A stretch of 62,140 bases of DNA from Ochrovirga pacifica (lineage in GTDB: Bacteria > Bacteroidota > Bacteroidia > Flavobacteriales > Flavobacteriaceae): contig NZ_AFPK01000070.1 of assembly GCF_000220525.1 (NCBI RefSeq), positions 1-62,140 of the forward strand. The letters run 5' to 3'. Shown here piece by piece: positions 45,519-54,102 of this stretch (positions are counted from its first letter, which is position 1; each line of letters opens with the position of its first letter). The position numbers and the translations under genes were made by a program. Below the pieces are notes generated by a model, which was not told the DNA's origin, searched no databases, and saw nothing but the letters and a program-made list of their open reading frames with translations.

Positions 45519-46844
45519 TTATGCTTTTCCTATTTGGAAGTATTCAAAACCTTCTTCTTCTATATCAAATACATTGTACTGGTTTCTTCCATCAAAAATA
45601 ATTGGGTTCTTTAATAACGATTTGATTTCCATAAAATCTGGTGATCTAAACTCCTTCCACTCAGTCAATAAAATCATTGCATCGGTATCTTCTAATGCTT
45701 TGTACTTGCTAGATACGTATTCTATTCCTTCTACTCCTTTTAAATAACACTCTTGTGCTTCGTGCATGGCTTTTGGATCGTAAGCTTTTACTTTTGCTCC
45801 TCTCTTTACCAATTCTTTTACTACATAAATTGCCGGTGCTTCACGCATGTCATCCGTTCCTGGTTTGAAAGCTAAGCCCCATAATCCAAATGTAAACCCT
45901 GTTAAATCTTCTCCGAATTTTGCTACTATTTTGTTAGCTATTACAAACTTTTGATCGTCGTTTACATTCTCTACAGATTTGATCAATCTTGCATCGTAGT
46001 TGTTCTCTTCTGCAATTTTCTTTAATGCTTTTACATCTTTTGGAAAACACGAACCTCCGTATCCTGCACCCGGATAAATAAAACTATAACCTATACGGTT
46101 GTCAGACCCAATTCCGATACGTACTTTGTTGGCATCAGCTCCTACACGCTCACAAATGTTTGCAATTTCGTTCATAAAAGAGATCTTGGTTGCTAACATT
46201 GCATTGGCTGCATATTTGGTCATTTCCGCAGAACGCACATCCATTTCAATCAATCGATCGTGATTGTGCGTAAATGTAGCATATAGTTTTCTCATCACCT
46301 TAAACGCTCTTTCTGTTTCTGCTCCTACCACTACCCTGTCTGGTTTCATAAAATCATTCACAGCAGCACCTTCTTTTAAGAATTCAGGATTAGAAACTAC
46401 GTGGAACTCAATTTCCACTCCTCTTTTGTCTAATTCTTCTTGGATTGCTGCTTTTACTTTGTCTGCAGTTCCAATAGGTACTGTTGATTTATCAATTACC
46501 ACCAACTTTTTTGTCATTACCTGACCGATTTGTCTTGCTACCGCCAATACATACTGTAAATCTGCAGAACCATCATCTCCCATAGGCGTACCTACAGCAA
46601 TAAAAGCCACTTCTGAATTTTCTAGACCATCTTTGATATCGGTGCTAAAATGCAAGTTTCCTAATTCCACATTTTTCTTCACCAAAGGCTCTAATCCTGG
46701 TTCATAGATTGGAATAATTCCGTTTTTTAAAGCTTCTACTTTTTTTTGGTCAATATCTATACATGTTACATAGTTCCCCATTTCTGAAAAACATGTTCCT
46801 GTAACCAAACCTACGTATCCTGTTCCAACTACTGTAATATTCAT
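45519..46844 (-). CDS. ugd: UDP-glucose 6-dehydrogenase
   Basis: The enzyme oxidises UDP-glucose to UDP-glucuronate with NAD+. The 441 residues start MNITVVGTGYVGLVTGTCFS. They have YEPGLEPLVKKN, AVGTPMGDDGSADL, KSTVPIGTADKV and GGSCFPKDVKAL with the catalytic Cys. LWGLAFKPGTDDMREAPA in the C-terminal domain is typical. The UDP-glucuronate can go to UDP-galacturonate through the epimerase at 50547. It starts 6 nt after the related dehydrogenase upstream. Confidence 0.96.
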   Translation of the reverse strand: MNITVVGTGYVGLVTGTCFSEMGNYVTCIDIDQKKVEALKNGIIPIYEPGLEPLVKKNVELGNLHFSTDIKDGLENSEVAFIAVGTPMGDDGSADLQYVLAVARQIGQVMTKKLVVIDKSTVPIGTADKVKAAIQEELDKRGVEIEFHVVSNPEFLKEGAAVNDFMKPDRVVVGAETERAFKVMRKLYATFTHNHDRLIEMDVRSAEMTKYAANAMLATKISFMNEIANICERVGADANKVRIGIGSDNRIGYSFIYPGAGYGGSCFPKDVKALKKIAEENNYDARLIKSVENVNDDQKFVIANKIVAKFGEDLTGFTFGLWGLAFKPGTDDMREAPAIYVVKELVKRGAKVKAYDPKAMHEAQECYLKGVEGIEYVSSKYKALEDTDAMILLTEWKEFRSPDFMEIKSLLKNPIIFDGRNQYNVFDIEEEGFEYFQIGKA

Positions 46845-46850
46845 CTTATG

Positions 46851-48128
46851 TTATAATTTACCGTTTACTTTTTCTTTGTCTAATACTCCTTTTACATCAT
46901 AGATTATTCCATTGGGCTGACACCATTTTTGGATTTCTATTGCGATCAATTCTTTGTGTGGCACTGCTAAAACGACTGCCTGATATTTTTTTGTTGCCAA
47001 CTTCGGCACCATTTCTATTTGATATTCTTTTTTAACCTCTTCTGTATTTACCAAAGGATCGTATACATCTACATGCATTCCATAATCCTGCAACTCCCAT
47101 ACAACATCCACCACTTTGGTGTTTCTAACGTCAGGACAGTTTTCTTTGAACGTAATTCCCAATACCAACACCTCAGCTCCTTTAATCACCCCTCCTTTTT
47201 GTATCATCAGCTTGGTTACTTGCGAGGCCACATATGCCCCCATGCTATCGTTCATTCTTCTACCTGCCAAAATAATTTCTGGATGATAACCATATTCTTG
47301 TGCTTTTTGAGCCAAGTAATAAGGGTCTACTCCGATACAATGTCCTCCTACCAAACCTGGTTTAAAAGGCAAAAAATTCCATTTGGTTCCTGCTGCTTTT
47401 AACACCTCTGCAGTATCAATCCCCATCAAATTAAAGATCTTAGACAATTCATTCACAAAAGCAATGTTGATATCTCTTTGTGAATTTTCTATCACTTTGG
47501 CTGCTTCTGCCACTTTAATGGTAGGTGCCAAATGTGTACCTGCTGTAATTATGGAACTATAAACCTCATCAATCTTTTTTCCTATTTCAGGCGTAGAACC
47601 CGCTGTAACTTTTAATATTTTATCTACTGTATGCAGCTTATCTCCTGGATTGATTCTTTCGGGAGAGTAGCCCACATAAAAATCTTTATTGAATGTTAAC
47701 CCCGAGACTCTTTCCAATACCGGCACACAGTCTTCTTCGGTAGCCCCAGGATAAACGGTAGATTCGTATACAACTATATCTCCTTTTTTTAGCACCGCAC
47801 CTACTGTTTCACTTGCTTTGATTAAAGGAGTTAACACAGGACGATTGTTTTTATCTACAGGGGTTGGCACTGTGATTACATAAAAATTACATGTAGCCAA
47901 TTCTTCTGAGCTATCTGTACATAGCAAGCCCTTTGATGCGGTCTCTAAATTTTCCTGTAATACAGACTTTAGCAATTCCTCTTCAATCTCTTTGGTTTTA
48001 TCTTTTCCTTCATTTAATTCAGCTACGCGCTGTTTGTCTATATCAAATCCTACTGTTTTGTACTGGGTAGCAAACAACCTTGCCAACGGCAATCCCACAT
48101 ACCCCAATCCTATAACCCCAATTTTCAT
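46851..48128 (-). CDS. UDP-N-acetylhexosamine 6-dehydrogenase (TviB/WbpA/WecC-like)
   Basis: A 425-residue UDP-sugar dehydrogenase. It has MKIGVIGLGYVGLPLARLFA, VITVPTPVDKNNRPVLTPL, YESTVYPGATEEDCVPVLE, YSPERINPGDK and GGHCIGVDPYYLAQKAQ with the catalytic Cys. These are the hallmarks of the TviB/WbpA group, which makes UDP-N-acetyl-glucosaminuronate or -galactosaminuronate. An exact substrate call is not possible by eye. It is the first gene after a -7 promoter box, and the ATG is preceded by AAGGAG, an unusually clear Shine-Dalgarno sequence. wlbA lies just upstream. Confidence 0.92.
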   Translation of the reverse strand: MKIGVIGLGYVGLPLARLFATQYKTVGFDIDKQRVAELNEGKDKTKEIEEELLKSVLQENLETASKGLLCTDSSEELATCNFYVITVPTPVDKNNRPVLTPLIKASETVGAVLKKGDIVVYESTVYPGATEEDCVPVLERVSGLTFNKDFYVGYSPERINPGDKLHTVDKILKVTAGSTPEIGKKIDEVYSSIITAGTHLAPTIKVAEAAKVIENSQRDINIAFVNELSKIFNLMGIDTAEVLKAAGTKWNFLPFKPGLVGGHCIGVDPYYLAQKAQEYGYHPEIILAGRRMNDSMGAYVASQVTKLMIQKGGVIKGAEVLVLGITFKENCPDVRNTKVVDVVWELQDYGMHVDVYDPLVNTEEVKKEYQIEMVPKLATKKYQAVVLAVPHKELIAIEIQKWCQPNGIIYDVKGVLDKEKVNGKL

Positions 48129-48148
48129 ACTCCTTAATTATCAAGACA

Positions 48149-48156
48149 CAAATATA
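48149..48156 (-). promoter_or_regulatory. Candidate promoter of the nucleotide-sugar operon
   Basis: TATATTTG on the minus strand matches TAnnTTTG, 20 nt upstream of the dehydrogenase ATG. No TTTG at -33 is seen. It would drive the genes from 48128 down to gmd. Confidence 0.45.
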
Positions 48157-48195
48157 TATTAATCCTTCTAAACCTATGTTAAACTAATTTTGTTT

Positions 48196-49173
48196 TTACG
48201 TAAACGGATGTTTGCTTTTAGACTTGTAAAATAACGCGTGTACTTTTTCCTCTTTTGGTTCAGAAAACTCCGCATTTCGAATTTCATGTACCATCTGGAT
48301 GGAATTTCGCGCATCATTTAATCCAAAACCTTTTCCTTCAAGTATTGCTTTGTAACTTTCGGTATGCAATTCCGTAAAACCTCCACTAAACTCAATTTCC
48401 TCACCGTCCACCGTAATAGAGCGATATGTTCTTTGCTCCTTGGCTTTAATTTCTTCTGGAATTAAATCGTAATTAATGGACAAAAACCATTTTACCTTGG
48501 CTTTTTCAAACAAAAAGTAACCACACGCTCGGTCGTGTGTGTGCTCAAACACCAAGTTCTCTTTTAACTCCCCAAACACCCAAGATAACATATCAAAAAA
48601 ATGCACTCCGATGTTGGAAGCAATTCCTCCTGACTTTGTTTTTTCTCCTTTCCATGAAGCATAGTACCACTTTCCTCTAGAAGTTAAATAAGTCAAGTCT
48701 ACATCAAACACTTTTCCTTTAGGAGCTTGTGCTACTTTTTCTTTTAAATCTAAAATAGCTTGATGATGTCGTAGTTGAAGAATGGTGTAAATTTTTTTAC
48801 CTGTTTCCTTTTCAATGGCTTGTAAGGCATCTATATTCCAAGGATTCAGCACCAAAGGTTTTTCACAAATTGCATGAGCCCCTGATCGCAAAGCCATACG
48901 AATATGAGCATCGTGCAAGTAGTTGGGTGTACAAATGCTTACGTAATCTAGCTTAATTCCTTTTTCACGCTTTAACTTTTCAATATGCCTGTCAAATCTT
49001 TCAAACTCTACAAAAAAAGAAGCCTCAGGAAAGTAAGAATCCATGATTCCCACACTGTCATTTTTATCTAAGGCTGCCAACAACAAGTTGCCTGTTTCTT
49101 TGATTGCTTTTAAATGCCTTGGAGCTATATAGCCCGCAGCCCCTATCAACGCAAAATTCTTAATGTCCTTCAT
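48196..49173 (-). CDS. wlbA: WlbA/WbpB-like UDP-N-acetylglucosaminuronate 3-dehydrogenase
   Basis: A 325-residue Gfo/Idh/MocA oxidoreductase. It has NFALIGAAGYIAPRHLKAIK, DYVSICTPNYLHDAHIRMAL, CEKPLVLNPWNI and YTILQLRHHQAILDLKEK. ITVDGEEIEFSGGFTELHTE in the second half matches WlbA/WbpB closely from memory. The family oxidises C3 of UDP-GlcNAcA before transamination by WbpE. The 6-dehydrogenase next door would supply the substrate, but no WbpE or WbpD homologue is in the window. It has its own -7 promoter box and follows the tRNA-Val terminator. Confidence 0.88.
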   Translation of the reverse strand: MKDIKNFALIGAAGYIAPRHLKAIKETGNLLLAALDKNDSVGIMDSYFPEASFFVEFERFDRHIEKLKREKGIKLDYVSICTPNYLHDAHIRMALRSGAHAICEKPLVLNPWNIDALQAIEKETGKKIYTILQLRHHQAILDLKEKVAQAPKGKVFDVDLTYLTSRGKWYYASWKGEKTKSGGIASNIGVHFFDMLSWVFGELKENLVFEHTHDRACGYFLFEKAKVKWFLSINYDLIPEEIKAKEQRTYRSITVDGEEIEFSGGFTELHTESYKAILEGKGFGLNDARNSIQMVHEIRNAEFSEPKEEKVHALFYKSKSKHPFT

Positions 49174-49202
49174 GTATTCGACAACTGAAAAGTTATACAG
49201 GT

Positions 49203-49210
49203 CAAATATA
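49203..49210 (-). promoter_or_regulatory. Candidate promoter of wlbA
   Basis: TATATTTG on the minus strand matches TAnnTTTG, 29 nt before the wlbA ATG. A TTTG is present only 15 nt upstream of the box, so the -33 spacing is not canonical. Confidence 0.45.
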
Positions 49211-49246
49211 GAAAAATCATACTGACAAAATGAAGCAATCAGAAAT

Positions 49247-49274
49247 AAAAAAACCTGTCATATGACAGGTTTTT
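49247..49274 (-). terminator. Terminator after the tRNA-Val pair
   Basis: AAAAACCTGTCAT and ATGACAGGTTTTT form a perfect palindrome followed by further T on the minus strand, 8 nt past the second tRNA-Val. Confidence 0.85.
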
Positions 49275-49282
49275 AATTTTAG

Positions 49283-49357
49283 TGGGCGATGAGGGATTCG
49301 AACCCCCGACCCCCTCGGTGTAAACGAGGTGCTCTGAACCAACTGAGCTAATCGCCC
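49283..49357 (-). tRNA. tRNA-Val (anticodon TAC), distal copy
   Basis: A 75-nt cloverleaf with acceptor stem GGGCGAT/ATCGCCC, anticodon stem CCTCG/CGAGG, loop TTTACAC (anticodon TAC) and T-loop TTCGAAT. It differs from its neighbour only in one base pair of the acceptor stem. Confidence 0.97.
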
Positions 49358-49376
49358 TTACGGGTTTTATTTTTGG

Positions 49377-49451
49377 TGGGCAATGAGGGATTCGAACCCC
49401 CGACCCCCTCGGTGTAAACGAGGTGCTCTGAACCAACTGAGCTAATTGCCC
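49377..49451 (-). tRNA. tRNA-Val (anticodon TAC), proximal copy
   Basis: A 75-nt tRNA identical to the copy at 49283-49357 except for acceptor stem GGGCAAT/ATTGCCC: a G-C pair is replaced by A-T on both sides. The two copies are 19 nt apart and should be cotranscribed. Confidence 0.97.
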
Positions 49452-49461
49452 TTAGCGGGTG

Positions 49462-49469
49462 CAAATATA
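49462..49469 (-). promoter_or_regulatory. Promoter -7 box of the tRNA-Val pair
   Basis: TATATTTG followed by CACCCGCTA, the same 17-base string as at tRNA-Thr. No clear -33 TTTG is present at the expected place. Confidence 0.6.
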
Positions 49470-49508
49470 ACACTTAATTTGATATCTACACCCGTTTTTT
49501 AAAAAAAA

Positions 49509-50537
49509 TTACAATAAATTTTTATCGTACTTTCCAGCGTATTCTCGTATCTGTTTAACTTCTTCACTTTTATCTTTGGATATCAACAAAATACAATCAT
49601 CTGCTTCAATAACAACTACGTGATCTATTCCTCTAGTTGCAAATACAGGTTTTGAAGCTAATGCATAAGAATTCACTACATTTTCCCCTTTAACCATATG
49701 AAACAGATCATCATCTCCAAAATCTTTGGCATAAGAAATCAGTGAGTCAAAAGAACCTAAATCCGACCAAATAAAATGAGACTTTACCATTTTTAAGATT
49801 TTAGACTTTTCTAAAACCGCAAAATCAATACTGTCTTCTGGAATTTTTTCCATGTCCTCTTTTTTAATCGCTCCGTCTTCACAATTGCTGTAAGCTGCTA
49901 CACAAGCTTCATACATTTCAGGTTGGTATGTTTTTAATTCGTTTAAAAACACCGAAGCTTTGAAACAAAACATTCCTGAGTTCCAGCAAAAATTCCCTGA
50001 ACGAATGTAACGAATTGCCAAATCTTTGTTTGGTTTTTCTCTAAATCCTTTTACATCCTCTCCATCGTACTCGATGTATCCATAGCCTGTTTCAGGTTTT
50101 AACGGTTGTATTCCAAAGGTTACAATATTCCCTTCTTTTGCCAATCTGATGGTATTTTGCACCGCCAATTTATATTCTTTCATATCCCCAATCATATGAT
50201 CTGATGGCGTAATGAACATGATATCTTCTGGGTCTAATGCCAAAGCAGCCAAAGCGATTGCTGGTGCTGTATTTCTTCCTACAGGTTCTACAATTTTTTT
50301 ATCAATCGAGAATCCCAAATCTTTGGCTTGAGCTTCGGCCATTACCAACTGTGTTTTGTTAGTAACCAACATAAAATCATCTACCAAAGCCTCGTTTCTT
50401 AATACTGTGTACTGAAACAAAGATCTTTCTTTTCCTTCAAAAATTTTTAAAAATTGTTTAGGATCTGTTTTTCTTGAAATAGGCCACAATCTAGAACCTA
50501 CACCTCCACTAAGCACTACATTTACAATCTTTCCCAT
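49509..50537 (-). CDS. manC: Mannose-1-phosphate guanylyltransferase
   Basis: The enzyme makes GDP-mannose from GTP and mannose 1-phosphate. The 342 residues have NVVLSGGVGSRLWPISRKTD (signature nucleotidyltransferase motif) followed by PKQFLKIF. FITPSDHMIG, EKPNKDLAIRYI and FCWNSGMFCFKAS also match. There is no C-terminal isomerase domain; that function is in manA. The product feeds gmd. Phosphomannomutase is not in the window. It starts 9 nt after the epimerase gene. Confidence 0.95.
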   Translation of the reverse strand: MGKIVNVVLSGGVGSRLWPISRKTDPKQFLKIFEGKERSLFQYTVLRNEALVDDFMLVTNKTQLVMAEAQAKDLGFSIDKKIVEPVGRNTAPAIALAALALDPEDIMFITPSDHMIGDMKEYKLAVQNTIRLAKEGNIVTFGIQPLKPETGYGYIEYDGEDVKGFREKPNKDLAIRYIRSGNFCWNSGMFCFKASVFLNELKTYQPEMYEACVAAYSNCEDGAIKKEDMEKIPEDSIDFAVLEKSKILKMVKSHFIWSDLGSFDSLISYAKDFGDDDLFHMVKGENVVNSYALASKPVFATRGIDHVVVIEADDCILLISKDKSEEVKQIREYAGKYDKNLL

Positions 50538-50546
50538 AAATATTGA

Positions 50547-51572
50547 TTATTTTAAATTATTATATATTTTGTACCAATCGATGAATTTTTTCACCCCTTC
50601 TTCTACAGTCGTGTTAGGACTATACCCATAATCCTCTATCAATTCCGTTACATCTGCCCATGTTTTGGCCACATCTCCTGGTTGCATATCCATCATATTT
50701 TTCTGTGCTTTTTTTCCCAGATTTTTTTCGATGTTCTCTATGTAATCGCTTAGTTTTACTGAATTGTTGTTTCCTATATTGTACACTTTGTACAATTCAT
50801 TTTTCTCTTTTCTAGTTGCTACCTCCCCTTCTATAATTCTCATCACCCCCTGAACTATGTCTCCTACATAGGTAAAGTCGCGCTCCATTTTTCCATGATT
50901 GAATACTTTTATAGGTTCTTCTTTTCTAATGCCTTCTGCAAATAAATACGCTGCCATATCTGGTCTTCCCCAAGGCCCATAAACTGTAAAGAAACGCAAA
51001 CCTGTAGTTGCAAAACCAAACAAGTGTGAATACGTATGTGCCATCAATTCATTGCTTTTTTTAGAAGCAGCGTATAAACTAATAGGCGTGTCTACCGTGT
51101 CTTTGGTAGAAAATGGAATCTTAGAATTTAACCCATACACACTAGAACTACTTGCATAAACCAAGTGTTCTACCTTTGTATGCCTACAGGCTTCTAATAG
51201 ATTTACATACCCTACAATATTGCTATCTACATAAGCATGTGGATTTTCAATACTATACCTCACTCCCGCTTGTGCTGCTAAATTGCAGACTACTTGAAAT
51301 TGCTCTTGTTGAAACAATTGATTGATGGCTTCTCTATCCTCTAAGTTGATTCGGATAAATTTGAAGTTTTTTGATTGTGAAGTTGTTTCCTGTCCAAAAA
51401 CGGCAGCTGTCTCCTTGTCAACCCCTAGTTGATTTAAACGAGCATACTTTAAATTTACATCGTAATAATCATTGATATTGTCAATTCCCACCACCTGGTG
51501 ATCTCTGCTTAACAGTAATTCTGACAAATGGTATCCAATAAACCCTGCAGCTCCTGTAACTAAAATCTTCAT
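50547..51572 (-). CDS. UDP-glucuronate 4-epimerase (capsule type)
   Basis: A 341-residue short-chain epimerase. It starts MKILVTGAAGFIGYHLSELL, with DNINDYYDVNLKYARL, LAAQAGVRYSIENPHAYVDS and YASSSSVYGLN. SLYAASKKSNELMAHTYSHL holds the catalytic Tyr/Lys, and RFFTVYGPWGRPDMA follows. This combination is typical of UDP-glucuronate epimerases, giving UDP-galacturonate from the ugd product. It is cotranscribed with manC behind a -7 box at 51594. Confidence 0.92.
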   Translation of the reverse strand: MKILVTGAAGFIGYHLSELLLSRDHQVVGIDNINDYYDVNLKYARLNQLGVDKETAAVFGQETTSQSKNFKFIRINLEDREAINQLFQQEQFQVVCNLAAQAGVRYSIENPHAYVDSNIVGYVNLLEACRHTKVEHLVYASSSSVYGLNSKIPFSTKDTVDTPISLYAASKKSNELMAHTYSHLFGFATTGLRFFTVYGPWGRPDMAAYLFAEGIRKEEPIKVFNHGKMERDFTYVGDIVQGVMRIIEGEVATRKEKNELYKVYNIGNNNSVKLSDYIENIEKNLGKKAQKNMMDMQPGDVAKTWADVTELIEDYGYSPNTTVEEGVKKFIDWYKIYNNLK

Positions 51573-51593
51573 TTGTTAACCTATTTTAGTTGA

Positions 51594-51601
51594 CAAATAT
51601 A
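51594..51601 (-). promoter_or_regulatory. Candidate promoter of the epimerase-manC unit
   Basis: TATATTTG on the minus strand, 21 nt before the epimerase ATG and just past the folC stop. The -33 region lies inside folC and has no TTTG. Confidence 0.4.
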
Positions 51602-51606
51602 TTATT

Positions 51607-52860
51607 TTAATCCATGCTAGGCTTTATTTCAATTTTAAGTTTTGTTAAATAATCTGCAACAACAAAGGTACTCCCCCCAATATAGACCAAATCTTTATCT
51701 TTAGCCATTAGTAAAGCTTGTTCTACTCCTGCTGCTACTGTCGGATAACTTTCTCCCATCAACCCTAACTCATTCGCTTTGGATTTTAGCAATAGCTCAG
51801 ACATTCCACGTTGTATTGCGGGTTTTACAAAGTAGTAGTTTGCCTTTTTAGGCAACAAAGGCAACACACCCTCTAAGTCTTTATCCTCTACCACCCCAAA
51901 CACTATATGCAATTCCTGATAGTCTTCTTTAAGCAATTGCTCAACTACCAAAGCAATACCCTCTTTATTGTGTCCTGTATCGCATATTATTTTTGGAGCA
52001 GCTTGTATCTGCTGGTATCGACCTAACAAACCTGTGTTTTTTATCGTGTTCTTTAAACCGTTTTCTAGAGCTTTTTCTGAAATCTTAATCCCTAGTTCTT
52101 GTAAAACTCTACAGGTTTGCACTGCAGTTTTTAGATTTTTTTGTTGGTACACTCCTTTTAAATCACAATCCCAAGCTATTTTTGACAATTCAAAAGCCTT
52201 GTACAATGTTGCTTTTTTCTTTGTTGCAATGGATTGAAACACAGGAAAAGTCTCCGAATGATACTCCCCAATTACTACAGGACGTTCTGTTTTGATAATT
52301 CCTGCTTTTTCTGCAGCAATCTCTGGTAAGGTAGTTCCTAAAAATTGAACGTGATCTAAACCAATGTTGGTAATGACCGACACCAAAGGATGCAACACAT
52401 TGGTAGAATCTAACCTTCCTCCTAAACCTGTTTCTAAAACCACAAACTGAACCTTAGCTTCTCTAAAATACTCAAAGGCCAATCCTACAGTCATTTCAAA
52501 AAAAGACAGAGAATTTTGTTCAAAAAAACTTTGATGCTTTTGAACAAAATCAACTATGTACGCTTCTGAAATTTCCAAACCATTGATCTTGATGCGCTCT
52601 CTGAAATCTATCAAATGTGGAGATGTATATAAGCCTACTTTGTACCCTTGCTCCTGCAATACGGAGGCTATCATATGGCTAGTAGACCCCTTTCCATTGG
52701 TTCCTGCAACATGAACTGCTTGAATGTGCTGTTCCGGATGCTTTAAATACTCCATTAACAACCAAGTGTTAGACAAATCTTTTTTGTACGCACTCGCTCC
52801 TTGACGTTGGTACATCGGCAGTTGACGAAACAACCAATCTAAAGTTTCTTGATACTTCAT
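51607..52860 (-). CDS. folC: Folylpolyglutamate synthase / dihydrofolate synthase
   Basis: A Mur-ligase-family enzyme that adds glutamate to dihydropteroate or folates. The 417 residues have HVAGTNGKGSTSHMIASVLQ (P-loop at about 53-60), GLYTSPHLIDFRERIKING, VLETGLGGRLDSTNVL, NIGLDHVQFLG and CDTGHNKEGI. It directly abuts the TonB-like gene with no intergenic base, so it is probably the last gene of the exbB-exbD-tonB operon. Confidence 0.95.
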   Translation of the reverse strand: MKYQETLDWLFRQLPMYQRQGASAYKKDLSNTWLLMEYLKHPEQHIQAVHVAGTNGKGSTSHMIASVLQEQGYKVGLYTSPHLIDFRERIKINGLEISEAYIVDFVQKHQSFFEQNSLSFFEMTVGLAFEYFREAKVQFVVLETGLGGRLDSTNVLHPLVSVITNIGLDHVQFLGTTLPEIAAEKAGIIKTERPVVIGEYHSETFPVFQSIATKKKATLYKAFELSKIAWDCDLKGVYQQKNLKTAVQTCRVLQELGIKISEKALENGLKNTIKNTGLLGRYQQIQAAPKIICDTGHNKEGIALVVEQLLKEDYQELHIVFGVVEDKDLEGVLPLLPKKANYYFVKPAIQRGMSELLLKSKANELGLMGESYPTVAAGVEQALLMAKDKDLVYIGGSTFVVADYLTKLKIEIKPSMD

Positions 52861-53706
52861 TTACTCTGACAAGACAAATTTATAACGAATAAAGCCTACT
52901 TGTTTTTGAGGAGCGTTTCCATCAGGATTCCACTTTGTTGCCAAGGCCGCTTTTTTAGCAGGCTCTAACAAACACGGACTATTGTTGGTTGTTCCTTTTA
53001 TTCCCGGAGTTGCCTTGATTACTTTTCCATTATTGTCTACCTCTATCCTAACCACCACTGTTCCTTCTTCATTACAGCTTGGCTTTCTTACTGGCTTAGA
53101 CAAAGCTCTCCTTCCCTTTAACAAATAGTTTCCATCGCCTCCAAAACCATCGTTTCCGTAGTACTTGTTGCTATTAGGATCTCCTTGCTGGCTGCCTTTA
53201 GCTCCTGACTGTGCATCGTCTCCCTCTCCTTGGGCTTCCTCTCCCTGAGAAGGATTGCCAAACAGGTTGTTTAGTGCATTTTGTGCTTCTTTATTGGGTG
53301 TTGGCTTTTTAGGTTTCGGTACTTCTTTTTCCTCAGGCTGTGCTTTTTCGGTTGTTTTTTTCTCTACTTTTTTTACAATTTCTTTTTTTTCCTCTTGTTT
53401 TTTTTCTTCTACAACAGGAGCTTGTTCTGTGTTTTGTGTCAACACTTTTTCTTGAGTAGCAGGTTTGGGTTCTGAGGGTATCGGCTCTGGTGCTGCTTTT
53501 TGCGTATTTTTTGGTGCAGATTGAATGGTTTTGTTCACTTTGGGAGTTCCCGAACCTACATCCGAAGTTCCAAAATTGATTGCAACACCGTATTCTTCCG
53601 GAGGATCTTGGTATCTAAGTCCTGAAAAAAACAACAAAAAAATCACCAATGTTGTAAAAACAATGGTATACGCTGCTGATTTTTTTTGGTACGGTGTTTC
53701 TAACAT
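52861..53706 (-). CDS. TonB-like energy transducer
   Basis: A 281-residue protein with a cytoplasmic N-terminus and one membrane helix at about 13-30 (YTIVFTTLVIFLLFFSGL). A long Pro/Lys/Glu-rich periplasmic spacer follows (about 60-150), then a Gly/Asp/Ser stretch. The C-terminal TonB-like domain has VVVRIEVDNNGKVIKATPGI and ends with GFIRYKFVLSE. It would pass energy from ExbB/ExbD to outer-membrane transporters. It sits directly after exbD with a 3-nt gap. The spacer is repetitive, so length could vary between strains. Confidence 0.9.
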   Translation of the reverse strand: MLETPYQKKSAAYTIVFTTLVIFLLFFSGLRYQDPPEEYGVAINFGTSDVGSGTPKVNKTIQSAPKNTQKAAPEPIPSEPKPATQEKVLTQNTEQAPVVEEKKQEEKKEIVKKVEKKTTEKAQPEEKEVPKPKKPTPNKEAQNALNNLFGNPSQGEEAQGEGDDAQSGAKGSQQGDPNSNKYYGNDGFGGDGNYLLKGRRALSKPVRKPSCNEEGTVVVRIEVDNNGKVIKATPGIKGTTNNSPCLLEPAKKAALATKWNPDGNAPQKQVGFIRYKFVLSE

Positions 53707-53709
53707 TTC

Positions 53710-54099
53710 TTAATTTCCTTTGACTGCTAAAATCATTTTGATTTTGTTCCTGTTGGCAATGTCAATTACCTGCATGATGTTTTTATATGCCGACTCTTGA
53801 TCTCCTCGAATCACCAACGTTCCTTCTTTTTCGGAAGTTAATCTTTGCAACAAGGTATTTTCTAGCTGATTGAATTCTACTTTTTCTGTATCTACATAAA
53901 AATTTCCATCGCTGGTTACTGAAACAGAAATCACCCCTTTGTTTTCCGTTTTTCCACCTGCTTTAGGCAACAAAACATCTATAGCGTTAACGGTTACCAA
54001 AGTAGAAGTCAACATAAAAAAAATCAACAACAAAAACACAATGTCTGTCATAGACGACATGCTAAATTCAGCACTTATTTTGTTCCTTCCTTTTATCAT
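53710..54099 (-). CDS. exbD: ExbD/TolR family biopolymer transporter
   Basis: A 129-residue inner-membrane protein with one N-terminal helix, SMTDIVFLLLIFFMLTSTLV. It includes the conserved Asp of the proton path (MTDIVFL). A small periplasmic domain ends VIDIANRNKIKMILAVKGN. With exbB (3-nt gap) and the TonB-like protein it forms the usual energising complex. Confidence 0.93.
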   Translation of the reverse strand: MIKGRNKISAEFSMSSMTDIVFLLLIFFMLTSTLVTVNAIDVLLPKAGGKTENKGVISVSVTSDGNFYVDTEKVEFNQLENTLLQRLTSEKEGTLVIRGDQESAYKNIMQVIDIANRNKIKMILAVKGN

Positions 54100-54102
54100 G
54101 TC

